Of a stretch of DNA of 64,000 nt, positions 24,725-37,663 are shown piece after piece (position 1 is the first letter of the stretch; every line of letters begins with the position of its first letter). The notes under the pieces are model-generated. The model was not told where the DNA came from, searched no databases, and worked only from the letters and a program-made list of their open reading frames with translations. The DNA lies in assembly GCA_021307345.1 (NCBI GenBank), contig CP089930.1, forward strand, positions 1,860,001 to 1,924,000, written 5' to 3'. The translations under genes were made by a program, and so were the position numbers. The stretch is from Escherichia coli. GTDB taxonomy: Bacteria; Pseudomonadota; Gammaproteobacteria; Enterobacterales; Enterobacteriaceae.

Positions 24725-26095
24725 ATGTTGAATAATGCTATGAGCGTAGTGATCCTTGCAGCAGGCAAAGGCACTCGCATGTATTCTGATATTCCAAAAG
24801 TGCTGCATACCCTTGCCGGGAAAGCGATGGTTCAGCATGTCATTGATGCTGCGAATGAATTAGGCGCAGCACACGTTCACCTGGTTTACGGTCACGGTGG
24901 CGATCTGCTTAAACAGTCGCTGAAAGAGGACAACCTGAACTGGGTGCTTCAGGCCGAGCAACTGGGCACCGGTCATGCAATGCAGCAGGCTGCACCTTTC
25001 TTTGCCGATGATGAAGACATTTTAATGCTCTACGGCGATGTGCCGCTGATCTCGGTCGAAACACTCCAGCGTCTGCGTGATGCAAAACCGCAGGGTGGGA
25101 TTGGTCTGCTGACAGTGAAACTGGATGATCCAACCGGTTATGGTCGCATTACCCGTGAGAATGGCAAAGTTACCGGCATTGTTGAGCATAAAGATGCTAC
25201 CGATGAGCAGCGTCAAATCCAGGAGATCAACACCGGTATTCTGATCGCCAACGGTGCAGATATGAAACGCTGGCTGGCGAAGCTGACCAATAATAATGCT
25301 CAGGGCGAGTACTACATCACCGACATTATTGCCCTGGCGTATCAGGAAGGACGTGAAATCGTCGCTGTACATCCGCAGCGTTTAAGCGAAGTCGAAGGTG
25401 TAAATAACCGTCTGCAACTCTCCCGTCTGGAGCGCGTTTATCAGTCCGAACAGGCAGAAAAATTGCTGCTGGCGGGAGTTATGCTGCGCGATCCGGCTCG
25501 TTTTGATCTGCGCGGTACGCTTACTCACGGGCGCGATGTTGAAATTGATACTAACGTTATCATCGAGGGTAATGTTACTCTCGGCAATCGCGTGAAAATT
25601 GGCACTGGTTGCGTGATTAAAAACAGCGTGATTGGCGATGATTGCGAAATCAGCCCATATACAGTCGTGGAAGATGCGAATCTGGCGGCAGCCTGTACCA
25701 TTGGCCCGTTTGCCCGTCTGCGCCCTGGTGCAGAACTGCTGGAAGGCGCACACGTCGGTAACTTTGTTGAGATGAAAAAAGCGCGTCTGGGTAAAGGCTC
25801 GAAAGCCGGTCATCTGACTTACCTGGGCGATGCGGAAATTGGCGATAACGTTAACATCGGCGCGGGAACTATTACCTGCAACTACGACGGTGCGAATAAA
25901 TTTAAAACCATTATTGGCGACGATGTATTTGTCGGTTCTGACACCCAACTTGTTGCACCGGTAACGGTTGGTAAAGGCGCAACCATTGCTGCGGGTACTA
26001 CCGTAACGCGCAATGTTGGTGAAAATGCCCTGGCAATCAGCCGTGTGCCGCAGTCACAAAAAGAAGGCTGGCGTCGTCCGGTTAAGAAAAAGTAA
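24725..26095 (+). CDS. glmU: Bifunctional GlcNAc-1-P uridylyltransferase / GlcN-1-P acetyltransferase GlmU
   Basis: A 456-residue enzyme making UDP-GlcNAc for peptidoglycan and lipopolysaccharide. The N-terminal pyrophosphorylase domain has LAAGKGTRM at residues 11-19. The C-terminal part from about residue 250 is a left-handed beta-helix of hexapeptide repeats (acetyltransferase), ending in the basic tail RRPVKKK. It forms an operon with glmS; in E. coli the joint transcript is cut by RNase E at the glmU stop codon. Confidence 0.98.
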   Translation: MLNNAMSVVILAAGKGTRMYSDIPKVLHTLAGKAMVQHVIDAANELGAAHVHLVYGHGGDLLKQSLKEDNLNWVLQAEQLGTGHAMQQAAPFFADDEDILMLYGDVPLISVETLQRLRDAKPQGGIGLLTVKLDDPTGYGRITRENGKVTGIVEHKDATDEQRQIQEINTGILIANGADMKRWLAKLTNNNAQGEYYITDIIALAYQEGREIVAVHPQRLSEVEGVNNRLQLSRLERVYQSEQAEKLLLAGVMLRDPARFDLRGTLTHGRDVEIDTNVIIEGNVTLGNRVKIGTGCVIKNSVIGDDCEISPYTVVEDANLAAACTIGPFARLRPGAELLEGAHVGNFVEMKKARLGKGSKAGHLTYLGDAEIGDNVNIGAGTITCNYDGANKFKTIIGDDVFVGSDTQLVAPVTVGKGATIAAGTTVTRNVGENALAISRVPQSQKEGWRRPVKKK

Positions 26096-26257
26096 TTCTG
26101 GCTGGGTAATCCGGCCACCAGGGATGAGGAGATAACATAATCTCCCGCCCAATATGTTGTACTTATAAAAATAACCCCACTCTCTACAAGGCTCGGGGCG
26201 CCCGAAAAATCGGGTATACAGGTTGACCGACAACGATATCAATCGGAATTAAAAACT
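26096..26257 (+). promoter_or_regulatory. glmU-glmS intergenic leader, GlmZ target region
   Basis: The 162-base gap contains a hairpin GGAGAT-aacata-ATCTCC at 26128-26145 and, close to the glmS start, the GGTTGACCGACAACGATAT stretch matching the known pairing site of the sRNA GlmZ. The ribosome-binding site before glmS is weak (GGAA), in line with the known need for GlmZ to open an inhibitory stem. GlmZ itself is not in this window. Confidence 0.65.
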
Positions 26258-28087
26258 ATGTGTGGAATTGTTGGCGCGATCGCGCAACGTGATGTAGCTG
26301 AAATCCTTCTTGAAGGCTTACGTCGTCTGGAATACCGTGGTTATGACTCTGCCGGTTTGGCAGTCGTCGATGCAAACGGAAATATGACCCGCTTGCGTCG
26401 TCTCGGTAAAGTACAGATGCTGGCCCAGGCAGCGGAAGAACATCCTCTGCATGGTGGCACCGGTATTGCTCACACCCGCTGGGCGACTCACGGAGAACCT
26501 TCAGAAGCGAATGCGCATCCGCATGTTTCTGAACACATTGTGGTGGTGCATAACGGCATCATCGAAAACCATGAACCGCTGCGCGAAGAGTTAAAAGCGC
26601 GTGGCTATACCTTCGTTTCTGAAACCGACACAGAAGTGATTGCTCACCTGGTGAACTGGGAACTGAAACAGGGCGGCACTCTGCGTGAGGCCGTTCTGCG
26701 CGCTATCCCGCAACTGCGTGGCGCTTACGGTACGGTTATCATGGACACCCGCAACCCGGATACTTTGCTGGCGGCTCGTTCCGGTAGCCCGCTGGTTATC
26801 GGCCTCGGTATGGGCGAAAACTTTATCGCTTCTGACCAGTTGGCACTATTGCCGGTGACCCGCCGTTTTATCTTCCTTGAAGAGGGCGATATTGCGGAAA
26901 TCACTCGCCGTTCGGTAAACATCTTCGATAAATCTGGCGCGGAAGTAAAACGTCAGGATATCGAATCCAATCTGCAATATGACGCGGGCGATAAAGGTAT
27001 TTACCGCCACTACATGCAGAAAGAGATCTACGAACAGCCTAACGCGATCAAAAACACTCTCGCCGGACGTATTAACCATGGTCAGGTTGATCTAAGCGAG
27101 CTGGGCCCGAATGCCGATGAACTGCTGTCGAAGGTTGAGCATATTCAGATCCTCGCCTGTGGCACTTCTTACAATTCTGGTATGGTTTCCCGCTACTGGT
27201 TTGAATCGCTGGCAGGCATTCCGTGCGACGTCGAAATCGCCTCTGAATTCCGCTATCGCAAATCAGCCGTGCGTCGTAACAGTCTGATGATCACTCTGTC
27301 GCAGTCCGGTGAAACGGCAGATACCCTGGCTGGCCTGCGTCTGTCGAAAGAGCTGGGTTACCTTGGTTCGCTGGCAATCTGTAACGTTCCTGGTTCTTCT
27401 CTGGTGCGTGAATCCGATCTGGCGCTGATGACCAATGCCGGTACTGAAATTGGCGTGGCATCTACCAAAGCCTTTACCACTCAGCTAACTGTGCTGTTGA
27501 TGCTGGTGGCAAAATTGTCTCGACTGAAAGGTCTGGATGCCTCCATTGAACATGACATCGTGCATGGTCTGCAGGCGCTGCCGAGTCGTATTGAGCAGAT
27601 GCTGTCTCAGGACAAACGTATTGAAGCTCTGGCAGAAGATTTCTCTGACAAACATCACGCACTGTTCCTGGGCCGTGGCGATCAGTATCCCATCGCGCTG
27701 GAAGGCGCATTGAAGCTGAAAGAGATCTCTTATATTCACGCTGAAGCCTACGCTGCGGGTGAACTGAAACACGGTCCGCTGGCGTTGATTGACGCCGATA
27801 TGCCGGTTATCGTCGTCGCGCCGAATAACGAACTGTTGGAAAAACTGAAATCCAACATTGAAGAAGTTCGCGCGCGTGGCGGTCAGTTGTACGTCTTTGC
27901 CGATCAGGACGCAGGTTTTGTAAGTAGCGATAATATGCACATCATCGAGATGCCGCATGTGGAAGAAGTGATTGCCCCAATCTTCTACACCGTTCCGCTG
28001 CAACTGCTGGCGTACCATGTCGCGCTGATCAAAGGCACCGATGTTGACCAGCCGCGTAACCTGGCGAAATCGGTTACGGTTGAGTAA
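26258..28087 (+). CDS. glmS: Glutamine-fructose-6-phosphate aminotransferase GlmS
   Basis: A 609-residue enzyme that makes glucosamine 6-phosphate from fructose 6-phosphate and glutamine. The catalytic N-terminal cysteine follows the initiator Met (MCGIVGA), and the HTRWATHG and NGIIENH glutaminase motifs follow. Two SIS sugar-isomerase domains occupy residues 280-609, ending [12 protein letters not shown]. The C-terminal codons are the TnsD recognition sequence for Tn7 insertion. Confidence 0.98.
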   Translation: MCGIVGAIAQRDVAEILLEGLRRLEYRGYDSAGLAVVDANGNMTRLRRLGKVQMLAQAAEEHPLHGGTGIAHTRWATHGEPSEANAHPHVSEHIVVVHNGIIENHEPLREELKARGYTFVSETDTEVIAHLVNWELKQGGTLREAVLRAIPQLRGAYGTVIMDTRNPDTLLAARSGSPLVIGLGMGENFIASDQLALLPVTRRFIFLEEGDIAEITRRSVNIFDKSGAEVKRQDIESNLQYDAGDKGIYRHYMQKEIYEQPNAIKNTLAGRINHGQVDLSELGPNADELLSKVEHIQILACGTSYNSGMVSRYWFESLAGIPCDVEIASEFRYRKSAVRRNSLMITLSQSGETADTLAGLRLSKELGYLGSLAICNVPGSSLVRESDLALMTNAGTEIGVASTKAFTTQLTVLLMLVAKLSRLKGLDASIEHDIVHGLQALPSRIEQMLSQDKRIEALAEDFSDKHHALFLGRGDQYPIALEGALKLKEISYIHAEAYAAGELKHGPLALIDADMPVIVVAPNNELLEKLKSNIEEVRARGGQLYVFADQDAGFVSSDNMHIIEMPHVEEVIAPIFYTVPLQLLAYHVALIKGTDVDQPRNLAKSVTVE

Positions 28088-28115
28088 ATAATAATCCATT
28101 GAAAATGTAAAAGGG
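28050..28115 (+). other. attTn7: attTn7 site (unoccupied)
   Basis: The end of glmS and the first about 25 bases after its stop form the TnsD target and insertion point. The sequence runs without interruption into the glmS terminator and I see no Tn7 end repeats, so no Tn7 is inserted at the usual point. The fimbrial operon starts about 430 bases farther on. Confidence 0.65.
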
Positions 28116-28144
28116 GCTGCCTTATGGCAGCCCCTTTTACATTT
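28103..28144. terminator. glmS terminator, 19-bp perfect hairpin
   Basis: AAATGTAAAAGGGGCTGCC pairs with its exact complement at 28126-28144 across the loop TTAT. The G/C-rich top is flanked by A and T runs on both sides, so it can work in both directions. It ends the glmUS transcript and isolates it from the fimbrial operon. Confidence 0.9.
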
Positions 28145-28544
28145 AAAAAATGAATGATATTTATATTTTCTATCTGTTTAATTGACGGACAACACAATAA
28201 ATCCATTTTTATATTTATCGTAAATATAAAACACACTATCAAAATATATCATTCAAAAAAACAATATAAAAATTATGTATTTGTCTTTTATAATCCATTG
28301 TTTTTCTGTATTGATATATTCCTAAATATCATCCTTTGCTATTTTATTTGTTGTAAAAATTATAATTAAGCTGTAATAATGATATTGGTTTTATTAAATA
28401 TTATATTCCGAAATTTTTTGTAATTAATATTAATTTCTGGATAATAAAACTTCATTAATGTAATATTCCAACGAATCATAATATTAAAACATATGTTTTA
28501 TTTATGATTTACTGGAATAGATATAATTTATTAATGGAGTTTTT
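28145..28544 (+). promoter_or_regulatory. AT-rich control region of the fimbrial operon
   Basis: About 400 bases, strongly AT-rich, with no gene. Such a composition is typical for H-NS-silenced fimbrial promoters. A -10-like TATAAT lies at 28522-28527, just upstream of the first fimbrial gene, but no good -35 goes with it. A nested palindrome (28465-28518) lies in front of it. No invertible element with clear flanking repeats was seen, so phase switching by inversion is not indicated. Confidence 0.55.
28465..28518. repeat. Nested palindrome upstream of the fimbrial operon
   Basis: Three pairs of arms share one centre: TAAAACATATGTTTTA (28485-28500), AATCATAA/TTATGATT (28474-28481 and 28502-28509) and ATTCCA/TGGAAT (28465-28470 and 28513-28518). 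The whole element is about 54 bases with small unmatched spacers. It lies 27 bases before the start codon of the major fimbrial subunit gene. It may be a site for a dimeric regulator or a cruciform/hairpin. Confidence 0.8.
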
Positions 28545-29120
28545 ATGAAACGTAATATTATTGGCGGTGCGCTGACGCTGGCTGCTCTTTTAATGTCTGG
28601 TCATGTTTTAGCTGAAGATGGAACCGTTCACTTTGTCGGTGAAATTGTAGACAGCACCTGTGAAGTAACCTCTGATACCAAAGATCAAACTGTCCCATTA
28701 GGCAAAGTTAATAAAACGGCTTTTTCTGCTCCGGGCGATCTTGCTTCTCCGCAGGCGTTTAGCATCAAACTGGAAAAATGTCCGGCAACCTATAACAAAG
28801 CCGCTGTTCGTTTTGATGGCGTTGAAGCATCAAATGCGAGTGGTGATTTAGCAATTGGTAACCCTCTTAACGCGACTGCACCAGGCGATTATACGGGACA
28901 GGGCTCGGCAATTGCAGCTACTGGTGTCGCTATTCGTATTTTTAACCGTGAAGATAATAGCCAGGTTAAATTATATACAGACTCAGCATGGACTAATATA
29001 GATACAACGCTTGGCACCGCTGAAATGAAATTTATTGCTCGCTACATTGCAACAAGTGCTGCTGTAACTGCCGGTACAGCTAACGCCGATGCTCAATTTA
29101 CTATCGAGTATATGAAGTAA
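28545..29120 (+). CDS. lpfA: Major fimbrial subunit, LpfA-like
   Basis: A 191-residue type 1-like pilin. The signal peptide is residues 1-23 (cleavage ...HVLA|EDG). The mature protein has the pilin disulfide pair Cys39 and Cys79, a beta-strand pattern of the Ig-like pilin fold, and the penultimate tyrosine (EYMK end) needed for chaperone binding. The start follows GGAG at a good distance. It opens a four-gene chaperone-usher operon located between glmS and pstS, the known position of the lpf2/lpfO113 long polar fimbriae cluster in some pathogenic E. coli; the lpf name rests on position, order and general resemblance. Confidence 0.8.
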   Translation: MKRNIIGGALTLAALLMSGHVLAEDGTVHFVGEIVDSTCEVTSDTKDQTVPLGKVNKTAFSAPGDLASPQAFSIKLEKCPATYNKAAVRFDGVEASNASGDLAIGNPLNATAPGDYTGQGSAIAATGVAIRIFNREDNSQVKLYTDSAWTNIDTTLGTAEMKFIARYIATSAAVTAGTANADAQFTIEYMK

Positions 29121-29196
29121 AATAACGAGAGCCTTTTTATACTGAAATAAAGGCATCTTATTATTTTATGTAATCAGGCTCTGTCAAAATGGAATA

Positions 29197-29883
29197 ATGG
29201 CAACTCGCATGATGAAAATTATTGGACTTGTTTTTATTTTTCTTATTTCCACATGTGCACATGCCGGAATTATTATTGGTGGTACACGGTTGGTTTACTT
29301 AAGCAATAAATCAGACGTTACTGTCTCTGTTTATAACAAAGAAGACAAAATCCCCTATCTTGTCCAGGCGTGGGTCGATCCCTTTAATAAAAATGACAAA
29401 AGTAAAGCCCCGTTTGCTGTTATTCCACCTGTTTCAAGGCTGGAACCCTTACAGGAAAAAGTATTACGTATTATAAAAACGAAAGGTATTTTACCAGAAG
29501 ATCGTGAGTCGGTATTCTGGCTGAATGTCAAAAATATTCCTCCTGCAAATAAAAACAAAGATGTTAACGCGTTAGAGATTGCGATAAAAACACGTATAAA
29601 ACTATTCTGGCGCCCTGCATCCATAAAAACGATTCCAGAATCGGGCGCGGTTAATGTTAAATGGCATCGCAAGGCTAATAATCTCATTGTTGAAAATACA
29701 AATGCTATCCATATTAATATTATGGAAGTTAATGTCGATGGTAAAGATGTTCCACTGAATATGATTCGCCCCTTTGAAACGCTTACGTTACCTTTGCCCG
29801 CACAGACAAGTGGCAAAAATATGTATTGGCGATTTATTAATGATTATGGTGCTGTGAGCGAACAAATTAAGGTCACATTGTGA
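29197..29883 (+). CDS. lpfB: Periplasmic fimbrial chaperone, LpfB-like
   Basis: A 228-residue PapD-type chaperone with a signal peptide ending near CAHA|GI. The first strand has the conserved GTRLVYLSNKSDVTV segment with the pocket arginine, and the family motif LPEDRESVFWLN lies near residues 99-110, directly after the G1 donor strand (EKVLRIIKTKG). It would hold pilin subunits in the periplasm by donor-strand complementation and deliver them to the usher. The ATG at 29197 has only a weak Shine-Dalgarno sequence; starts at 29209 or 29212 are possible. Confidence 0.88.
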   Translation: MATRMMKIIGLVFIFLISTCAHAGIIIGGTRLVYLSNKSDVTVSVYNKEDKIPYLVQAWVDPFNKNDKSKAPFAVIPPVSRLEPLQEKVLRIIKTKGILPEDRESVFWLNVKNIPPANKNKDVNALEIAIKTRIKLFWRPASIKTIPESGAVNVKWHRKANNLIVENTNAIHINIMEVNVDGKDVPLNMIRPFETLTLPLPAQTSGKNMYWRFINDYGAVSEQIKVTL

Positions 29884-29901
29884 TTTACCGGGGGCATTCT
29901 T

Positions 29902-32409
29902 ATGGCTAAAACAACTTTTTTTACTCATACAATGTCGGGTGTTTTACTCATCCTTTCCGGGCAAGCCATAGCAGATGATAATTTTTTTAATCCCGCGTTA
30001 TTGGAAATTGATCATCCAACAGGTGTCGATATCAGCCAGTTTAACCGGGCAAACACGTTGCCCGCAGGTGTTTACAATGTTGATATTTATATCAATAGCA
30101 AAATGTTTGAGCGCCGGGATGTAAAATTTAGCCATGACAACGAGGATCAAGAGCTTTATCCCTGTTTTATTTCGCTGAAAGAAACGCTCGCGTCGATGGG
30201 GGTAAAAGTTAAAACGCTACCTTCACTTAACGATGTAGATGAAAAATCTTGTGTAAATCCCGTACCCCTTATTACAGGTTCAACGTGGTTATTTGATGGT
30301 CAATTATTACGTCTTAATATCACTATTCCGCAGATTTACCTTGATATGAATACACGTGATTATATTAGCCCGACTCGCTGGGATGAAGGTATTAATGCGT
30401 TGATGGTGAACTATGACTTTTCAGGTAGTCATACATTAAAAGCAGATTACAGTGCGGAGGATAGTAACTACCTCAATATACGTAATGGATTGAACATTGG
30501 TGCATGGCGACTGCGTAATTACAGTACATTAAACATAACAAATGGCGATGCGGAGTATCACTCAATTAATACGTGGTTACAGCGTAATATTCCTTCATTA
30601 CGTAGTCAAATTATGTTAGGTGATACATGGACTGCAAGCGATATATTTGATAGCACTCAAATTAGAGGCGTCCGGTTATATACAGATAACGATATGTTAC
30701 CGGTAAGCCAAAACAGTTTTTCTCCTGTTGTGCACGGCATTGCTAAAACTAATGCTACGGTTATTATTCGGCAGAATAATTATATTATTTATCAGACTGC
30801 TGTCCCGCAGGGCGCTTTTGCAATAACCGATCTCAATACCGTCAGTTCCGGTGGCGATCTCGATATAACTATTAAAGAAGAAGATGGTACTGAACAACAT
30901 TTTACACAGCCTTATGCTTCTTTAGCTGTTCTTAAGCGTGAAGGGCAAACGGATATTGATTTTAGCATCGGTGAATTACGTAATGATGAACACCGTAAAC
31001 CGGGTGTAATGCAGGCACAGGTCATTCATGGTTTGCCAAAAGGAATTACCCTGTATAGCGGTGTTCAACTTGCTGAAGATTATTCCTCTTTTGCTCTGGG
31101 TATCGGTAAAGATTTAGGGCGTTTTGGTGCAGCATCTCTTGATGTAACACATGCACAGGCGCAGTTTGACGATGCCGAAAATGAAACAGGGCAATCATAC
31201 CGATTTCTTTATTCTAAATTCTTTAATGATACCGACACGAGCATCCGCCTTGTTGGTTACCGTTATTCTACAGAAGGTTATTACACTCTGGATGAGTGGT
31301 CTTCGAGATATAATAATCAGGATGATTTTTGGCAAACAGGAAACAGACGTAGTCGAGTTGAAGGTACATTAACGCAATCCTTTGTGCAAGGATACGGTAA
31401 TGTTTATTTGACATTAAGCCGTCAGGAATATTGGCATACAAATAATATTGAACGTTTAATTCAATTTGGTTATAGCAACAGTTGGAATAGCATATCATGG
31501 AATATATCATGGAGCTATTCTGATATGTCATCCAGTCGATATGAAAGCAATAATACTAAGGATAATGGCAACGAACAAATTTATATGTTGTCACTTTCTG
31601 TTCCTTTATCGGGTTGGTTAAATAATTCATTTGCGACGTATTCAGTTACCCAAAATGATCATACCAATAGTTCCCATCAGGTTGGCTTAAGTGGCACTAT
31701 GCTGGAAAGAAATAATATCTCCTATAATTTGACACAATCATACACTAGTGATGATGATACTGCAGGTGGCAGTCTTGCGCTGACCTATGATGGCACGTAT
31801 GGCTCAGTCAATAGCAGTTATAATTATGATCGTAATGTACAGCGTTTAAATTATGGTGCCAGGGGGGGAATATTGGCACATAGCGAAGGTATTACTTTTA
31901 GCCAGGAACTTGGGGACACCGTTGCTCTTATTAAAGCTCCTGGCGCGTCTGGCCTTGATGTTGAAAATACCACTGGCGTGGCAACTGACTGGCGTGGGTT
32001 TACCGTCAAAACACAACTTAGTCCCTACAGTGAAAACCGTATTGCTATTAGCAATAGTTATTTTTTGAATGAAAATGTCGAGTTGGATAATTCTGTAGTA
32101 AATATTGTACCAACACGTGGTGCAGTGGTAAAAGCTGAATTTTTAACGCATATTGGTTCAAGAGTGTTTTTTACTCTTTTACAAGATAATGGCAAGCCAG
32201 TCCCCTTTGGTGCAATGGCTTCAGTTGATAGTGGTTCGGTAGGTATTGTGGGTGATAACGGTGAACTCTATCTTTCTGGTTTATCTGAGCAGGGAAAAAT
32301 AAAAATAGTATGGGGAGACAGTGCAAGTAAAAACTGTACGGTTGACTATATAGTAAATGAATCAGAAGGTGATGCAGGATTAATTCAACAGGATGCTATA
32401 TGTCGTTAA
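29902..32409 (+). CDS. lpfC: Outer-membrane fimbrial usher, LpfC-like
   Basis: An 835-residue usher, usual size for the FimD family and uninterrupted. It has a signal peptide (cleaved near GQAIA|DD), an N-terminal subunit-targeting domain (residues 25-150), a 24-strand beta-barrel with a plug domain inserted in the middle, and C-terminal domains ending with a cysteine pair (KNCTVDY and the QQDAICR end). It forms the assembly pore for the LpfA-like fibre. It is AT-rich and has codon use unlike its chromosomal neighbours, supporting horizontal acquisition. Confidence 0.9.
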   Translation: MAKTTFFTHTMSGVLLILSGQAIADDNFFNPALLEIDHPTGVDISQFNRANTLPAGVYNVDIYINSKMFERRDVKFSHDNEDQELYPCFISLKETLASMGVKVKTLPSLNDVDEKSCVNPVPLITGSTWLFDGQLLRLNITIPQIYLDMNTRDYISPTRWDEGINALMVNYDFSGSHTLKADYSAEDSNYLNIRNGLNIGAWRLRNYSTLNITNGDAEYHSINTWLQRNIPSLRSQIMLGDTWTASDIFDSTQIRGVRLYTDNDMLPVSQNSFSPVVHGIAKTNATVIIRQNNYIIYQTAVPQGAFAITDLNTVSSGGDLDITIKEEDGTEQHFTQPYASLAVLKREGQTDIDFSIGELRNDEHRKPGVMQAQVIHGLPKGITLYSGVQLAEDYSSFALGIGKDLGRFGAASLDVTHAQAQFDDAENETGQSYRFLYSKFFNDTDTSIRLVGYRYSTEGYYTLDEWSSRYNNQDDFWQTGNRRSRVEGTLTQSFVQGYGNVYLTLSRQEYWHTNNIERLIQFGYSNSWNSISWNISWSYSDMSSSRYESNNTKDNGNEQIYMLSLSVPLSGWLNNSFATYSVTQNDHTNSSHQVGLSGTMLERNNISYNLTQSYTSDDDTAGGSLALTYDGTYGSVNSSYNYDRNVQRLNYGARGGILAHSEGITFSQELGDTVALIKAPGASGLDVENTTGVATDWRGFTVKTQLSPYSENRIAISNSYFLNENVELDNSVVNIVPTRGAVVKAEFLTHIGSRVFFTLLQDNGKPVPFGAMASVDSGSVGIVGDNGELYLSGLSEQGKIKIVWGDSASKNCTVDYIVNESEGDAGLIQQDAICR

Positions 32410-32420
32410 AAGGATATTAT

Positions 32421-33491
32421 ATGAAATATATTGTTATATGGGTGGTCGGAACGATTGTTGCATTGATATGTCTTGACGTATCGGCGGCTCCGAATGGTAT
32501 TTGTACGGCAGATGGTGGTACTCATACCACTAGATTAACATTCCCAAATTATCAGATAGTTGGGTATCAAAATGCCACAGGTGAAATTTTTGAAAAAGAT
32601 ATCAATAACAATGATTCCTTTATGGCACATTGTCATTGCGATACAAGAACAGTGGGGCAATTTGAAAGTATTTATTATACCGCTGCAATAAATAATGCAC
32701 TACTTCCAGCGGGAGTTCACTCAGGTATTAATTATTATAACTTGAATAGTTACCTTGATGTTGGGATCTCTTTTTATGTCCTTAATAAAGGATATCACAA
32801 CGTCCCATTCGAATATGTGAAAAATGATCCTGGTGATGGCGCTGAAATAGATTATTTATGTGATCGTGTAGAACCATTGGATATAACAAGCGGCACAAAT
32901 GCAAAAATTTATTTTTACGTTAAAAAACCTTTTATTGGCAAGACAGTTATTCCCGAAACTTTGATAGCCAGATTGTTTGGAACTATTAGCCGGGATACTC
33001 CTGTTGATTATTCTCAACCGATGGTCAATGTATATATATCTGGTGATATCACTGCACAACAAACGTGTGAGATAAACTCTGATCAGGTCATTATATTTGA
33101 TTTTGAGAAAATCCCTGCCTCTGAGTTTTCTTCTACAGCAGGATCATCGTTACGTAGCAGAAAAATCACGATGAATGCTGATATAAAATGTACTGGTGGA
33201 GTCTATTCATGGGACAAAATCAATGTTTTATTGAATGCTAATGCCGTAGGTTCCGATACATCAATGATTCAGACAACAAATCCAGATGTTGCCATCAAAG
33301 TGTATGATAAATACGATCAAGAAGTAGACGTGCATGGCGGTGTTATGGAGCCTGACTTTACTGCTTCAGTTTTTGGCGAAAAAGAAGGTCATCTTTTATT
33401 TTCAAGCGCACCAGCCAGCGCCACTGGTACAAGACCACAACCAACGCCATTCAGTGCAACTGCTACGCTAACCTTTGAATTTTCAAATTAA
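32421..33491 (+). CDS. lpfD: Minor fimbrial subunit / tip adhesin, LpfD-like
   Basis: A 356-residue two-domain fimbrial protein. The signal peptide is followed by an N-terminal receptor-binding-like domain (from about residue 25 to 210), with several cysteines. The C-terminal pilin domain has the Cys pair in TCEINSDQ and DIKCTGG and ends in TLTFEFSN as in tip adhesins. I chose the ATG at 32421, which has AAGGA 7 bases upstream, over an ATG at 32400 that overlaps the usher end. What it binds cannot be read from the sequence. Confidence 0.85.
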   Translation: MKYIVIWVVGTIVALICLDVSAAPNGICTADGGTHTTRLTFPNYQIVGYQNATGEIFEKDINNNDSFMAHCHCDTRTVGQFESIYYTAAINNALLPAGVHSGINYYNLNSYLDVGISFYVLNKGYHNVPFEYVKNDPGDGAEIDYLCDRVEPLDITSGTNAKIYFYVKKPFIGKTVIPETLIARLFGTISRDTPVDYSQPMVNVYISGDITAQQTCEINSDQVIIFDFEKIPASEFSSTAGSSLRSRKITMNADIKCTGGVYSWDKINVLLNANAVGSDTSMIQTTNPDVAIKVYDKYDQEVDVHGGVMEPDFTASVFGEKEGHLLFSSAPASATGTRPQPTPFSATATLTFEFSN

Positions 33492-33498
33492 TTTCACA

Positions 33499-33527
33499 GA
33501 CAACGATTGTTGATGACAGTCGTTGTC
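33499..33527 (+). terminator. Possible terminator of the fimbrial operon
   Basis: GACAACGA (33499-33506) and TCGTTGTC (33520-33527) form an 8-bp stem, 8 bases after the last fimbrial gene. The following sequence (ATATTTG) is only weakly T-rich. Confidence 0.5.
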
Positions 33528-33610
33528 ATATTTGCTCAATGATTCTGCTTTTGATGATTAAGTCATCATAAAAAAGACTATATAAATCAATAAGTAAAAA
33601 GATAATCCTG

Positions 33611-33652
33611 CTTGTCATAAAACTGTCATATTCCTTACATATAACTGTCACC
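33611..33652 (+). promoter_or_regulatory. PHO boxes of the pst operon
   Basis: CTTGTCATAAAACTGTCAT (33611-33629) matches the PHO box consensus of two CTGTCAT-type 7-mers with a 4-base AT spacer. A second copy, CTTACATATAACTGTCAC (33634-33651), follows in phase and takes the place of the -35 region. PhoB-P binding here activates pstS under phosphate limitation. A TATTTT -10-like hexamer lies nearby at 33662-33667. Confidence 0.88.
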
Positions 33653-33699
33653 TGTTTGTTTTATTTTGCTTCTCGTAGCCAACAAACAATGCTTTATGA

Positions 33700-34758
<1,059 letters not shown>

Positions 34759-34767
34759 TAAAACACC

Positions 34768-34801
34768 ATGCCGGATAAGGTCTTTACGTCGTATCCGGCA
34801 T
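34768..34801. repeat. REP-like hairpin between pstS and pstC
   Basis: ATGCCGGATAAGG and CGTATCCGGCAT form an imperfect inverted repeat with the REP (repetitive extragenic palindrome) consensus. It lies just after pstS, where it can stabilise the pstS message relative to pstCAB. Confidence 0.8.
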
Positions 34802-34840
34802 TACAAAATGACTTTGTAAACGCGTTTAACTGAAGAGTAA

Positions 34841-36693
<1,853 letters not shown>

Positions 36694-36711
36694 TATTGCT
36701 GACACGGTTTT

Positions 36712-36826
36712 CCCCTCACCCTAACCCTCTCCCCAGAGGGGCGAGGGGACCGATCGAGCGCCTTTTTGACTCTGTACACGGTTAACACTTTGCCGGATGC
36801 GGCGTGAGCGCCTTATCCGGCCTACG
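36712..36826. repeat. Two repeat elements between pstA and pstB
   Basis: The 182-base gap holds first a C/G-rich palindromic element (CCCCTCACCC ... GGGGCGAGGGG, 36712-36748), a common interspersed repeat of enterobacteria, then a REP element (GCCGGATGCGGCGTGAGCG ... CCTTATCCGGCCTACGG, 36792-36826). They lie inside the operon and probably influence message stability between pstA and pstB. Confidence 0.8.
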
Positions 36827-36836
36827 GTAAGCCTGA

Positions 36837-37649
<813 letters not shown>

Positions 37650-37663
37650 TTCAGGAGTGCGTT

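Noticed and set aside
28088-28200. Insertion of Tn7 or a Tn7-like element downstream of glmS
   Set aside because: No terminal repeats, tns genes or target duplication were seen; the region is the usual glmS terminator followed by the fimbrial island.
28145-28544. Phase-variable inverted promoter like fimS
   Set aside because: No pair of separated inverted repeats flanking a promoter, and no fim-type recombinase gene nearby; the palindrome is one compact element.
36712-36826. Possible CRISPR or tandem repeat array
   Set aside because: There are only two unlike palindromic elements with no regular spacers; they are REP-type interspersed repeats.
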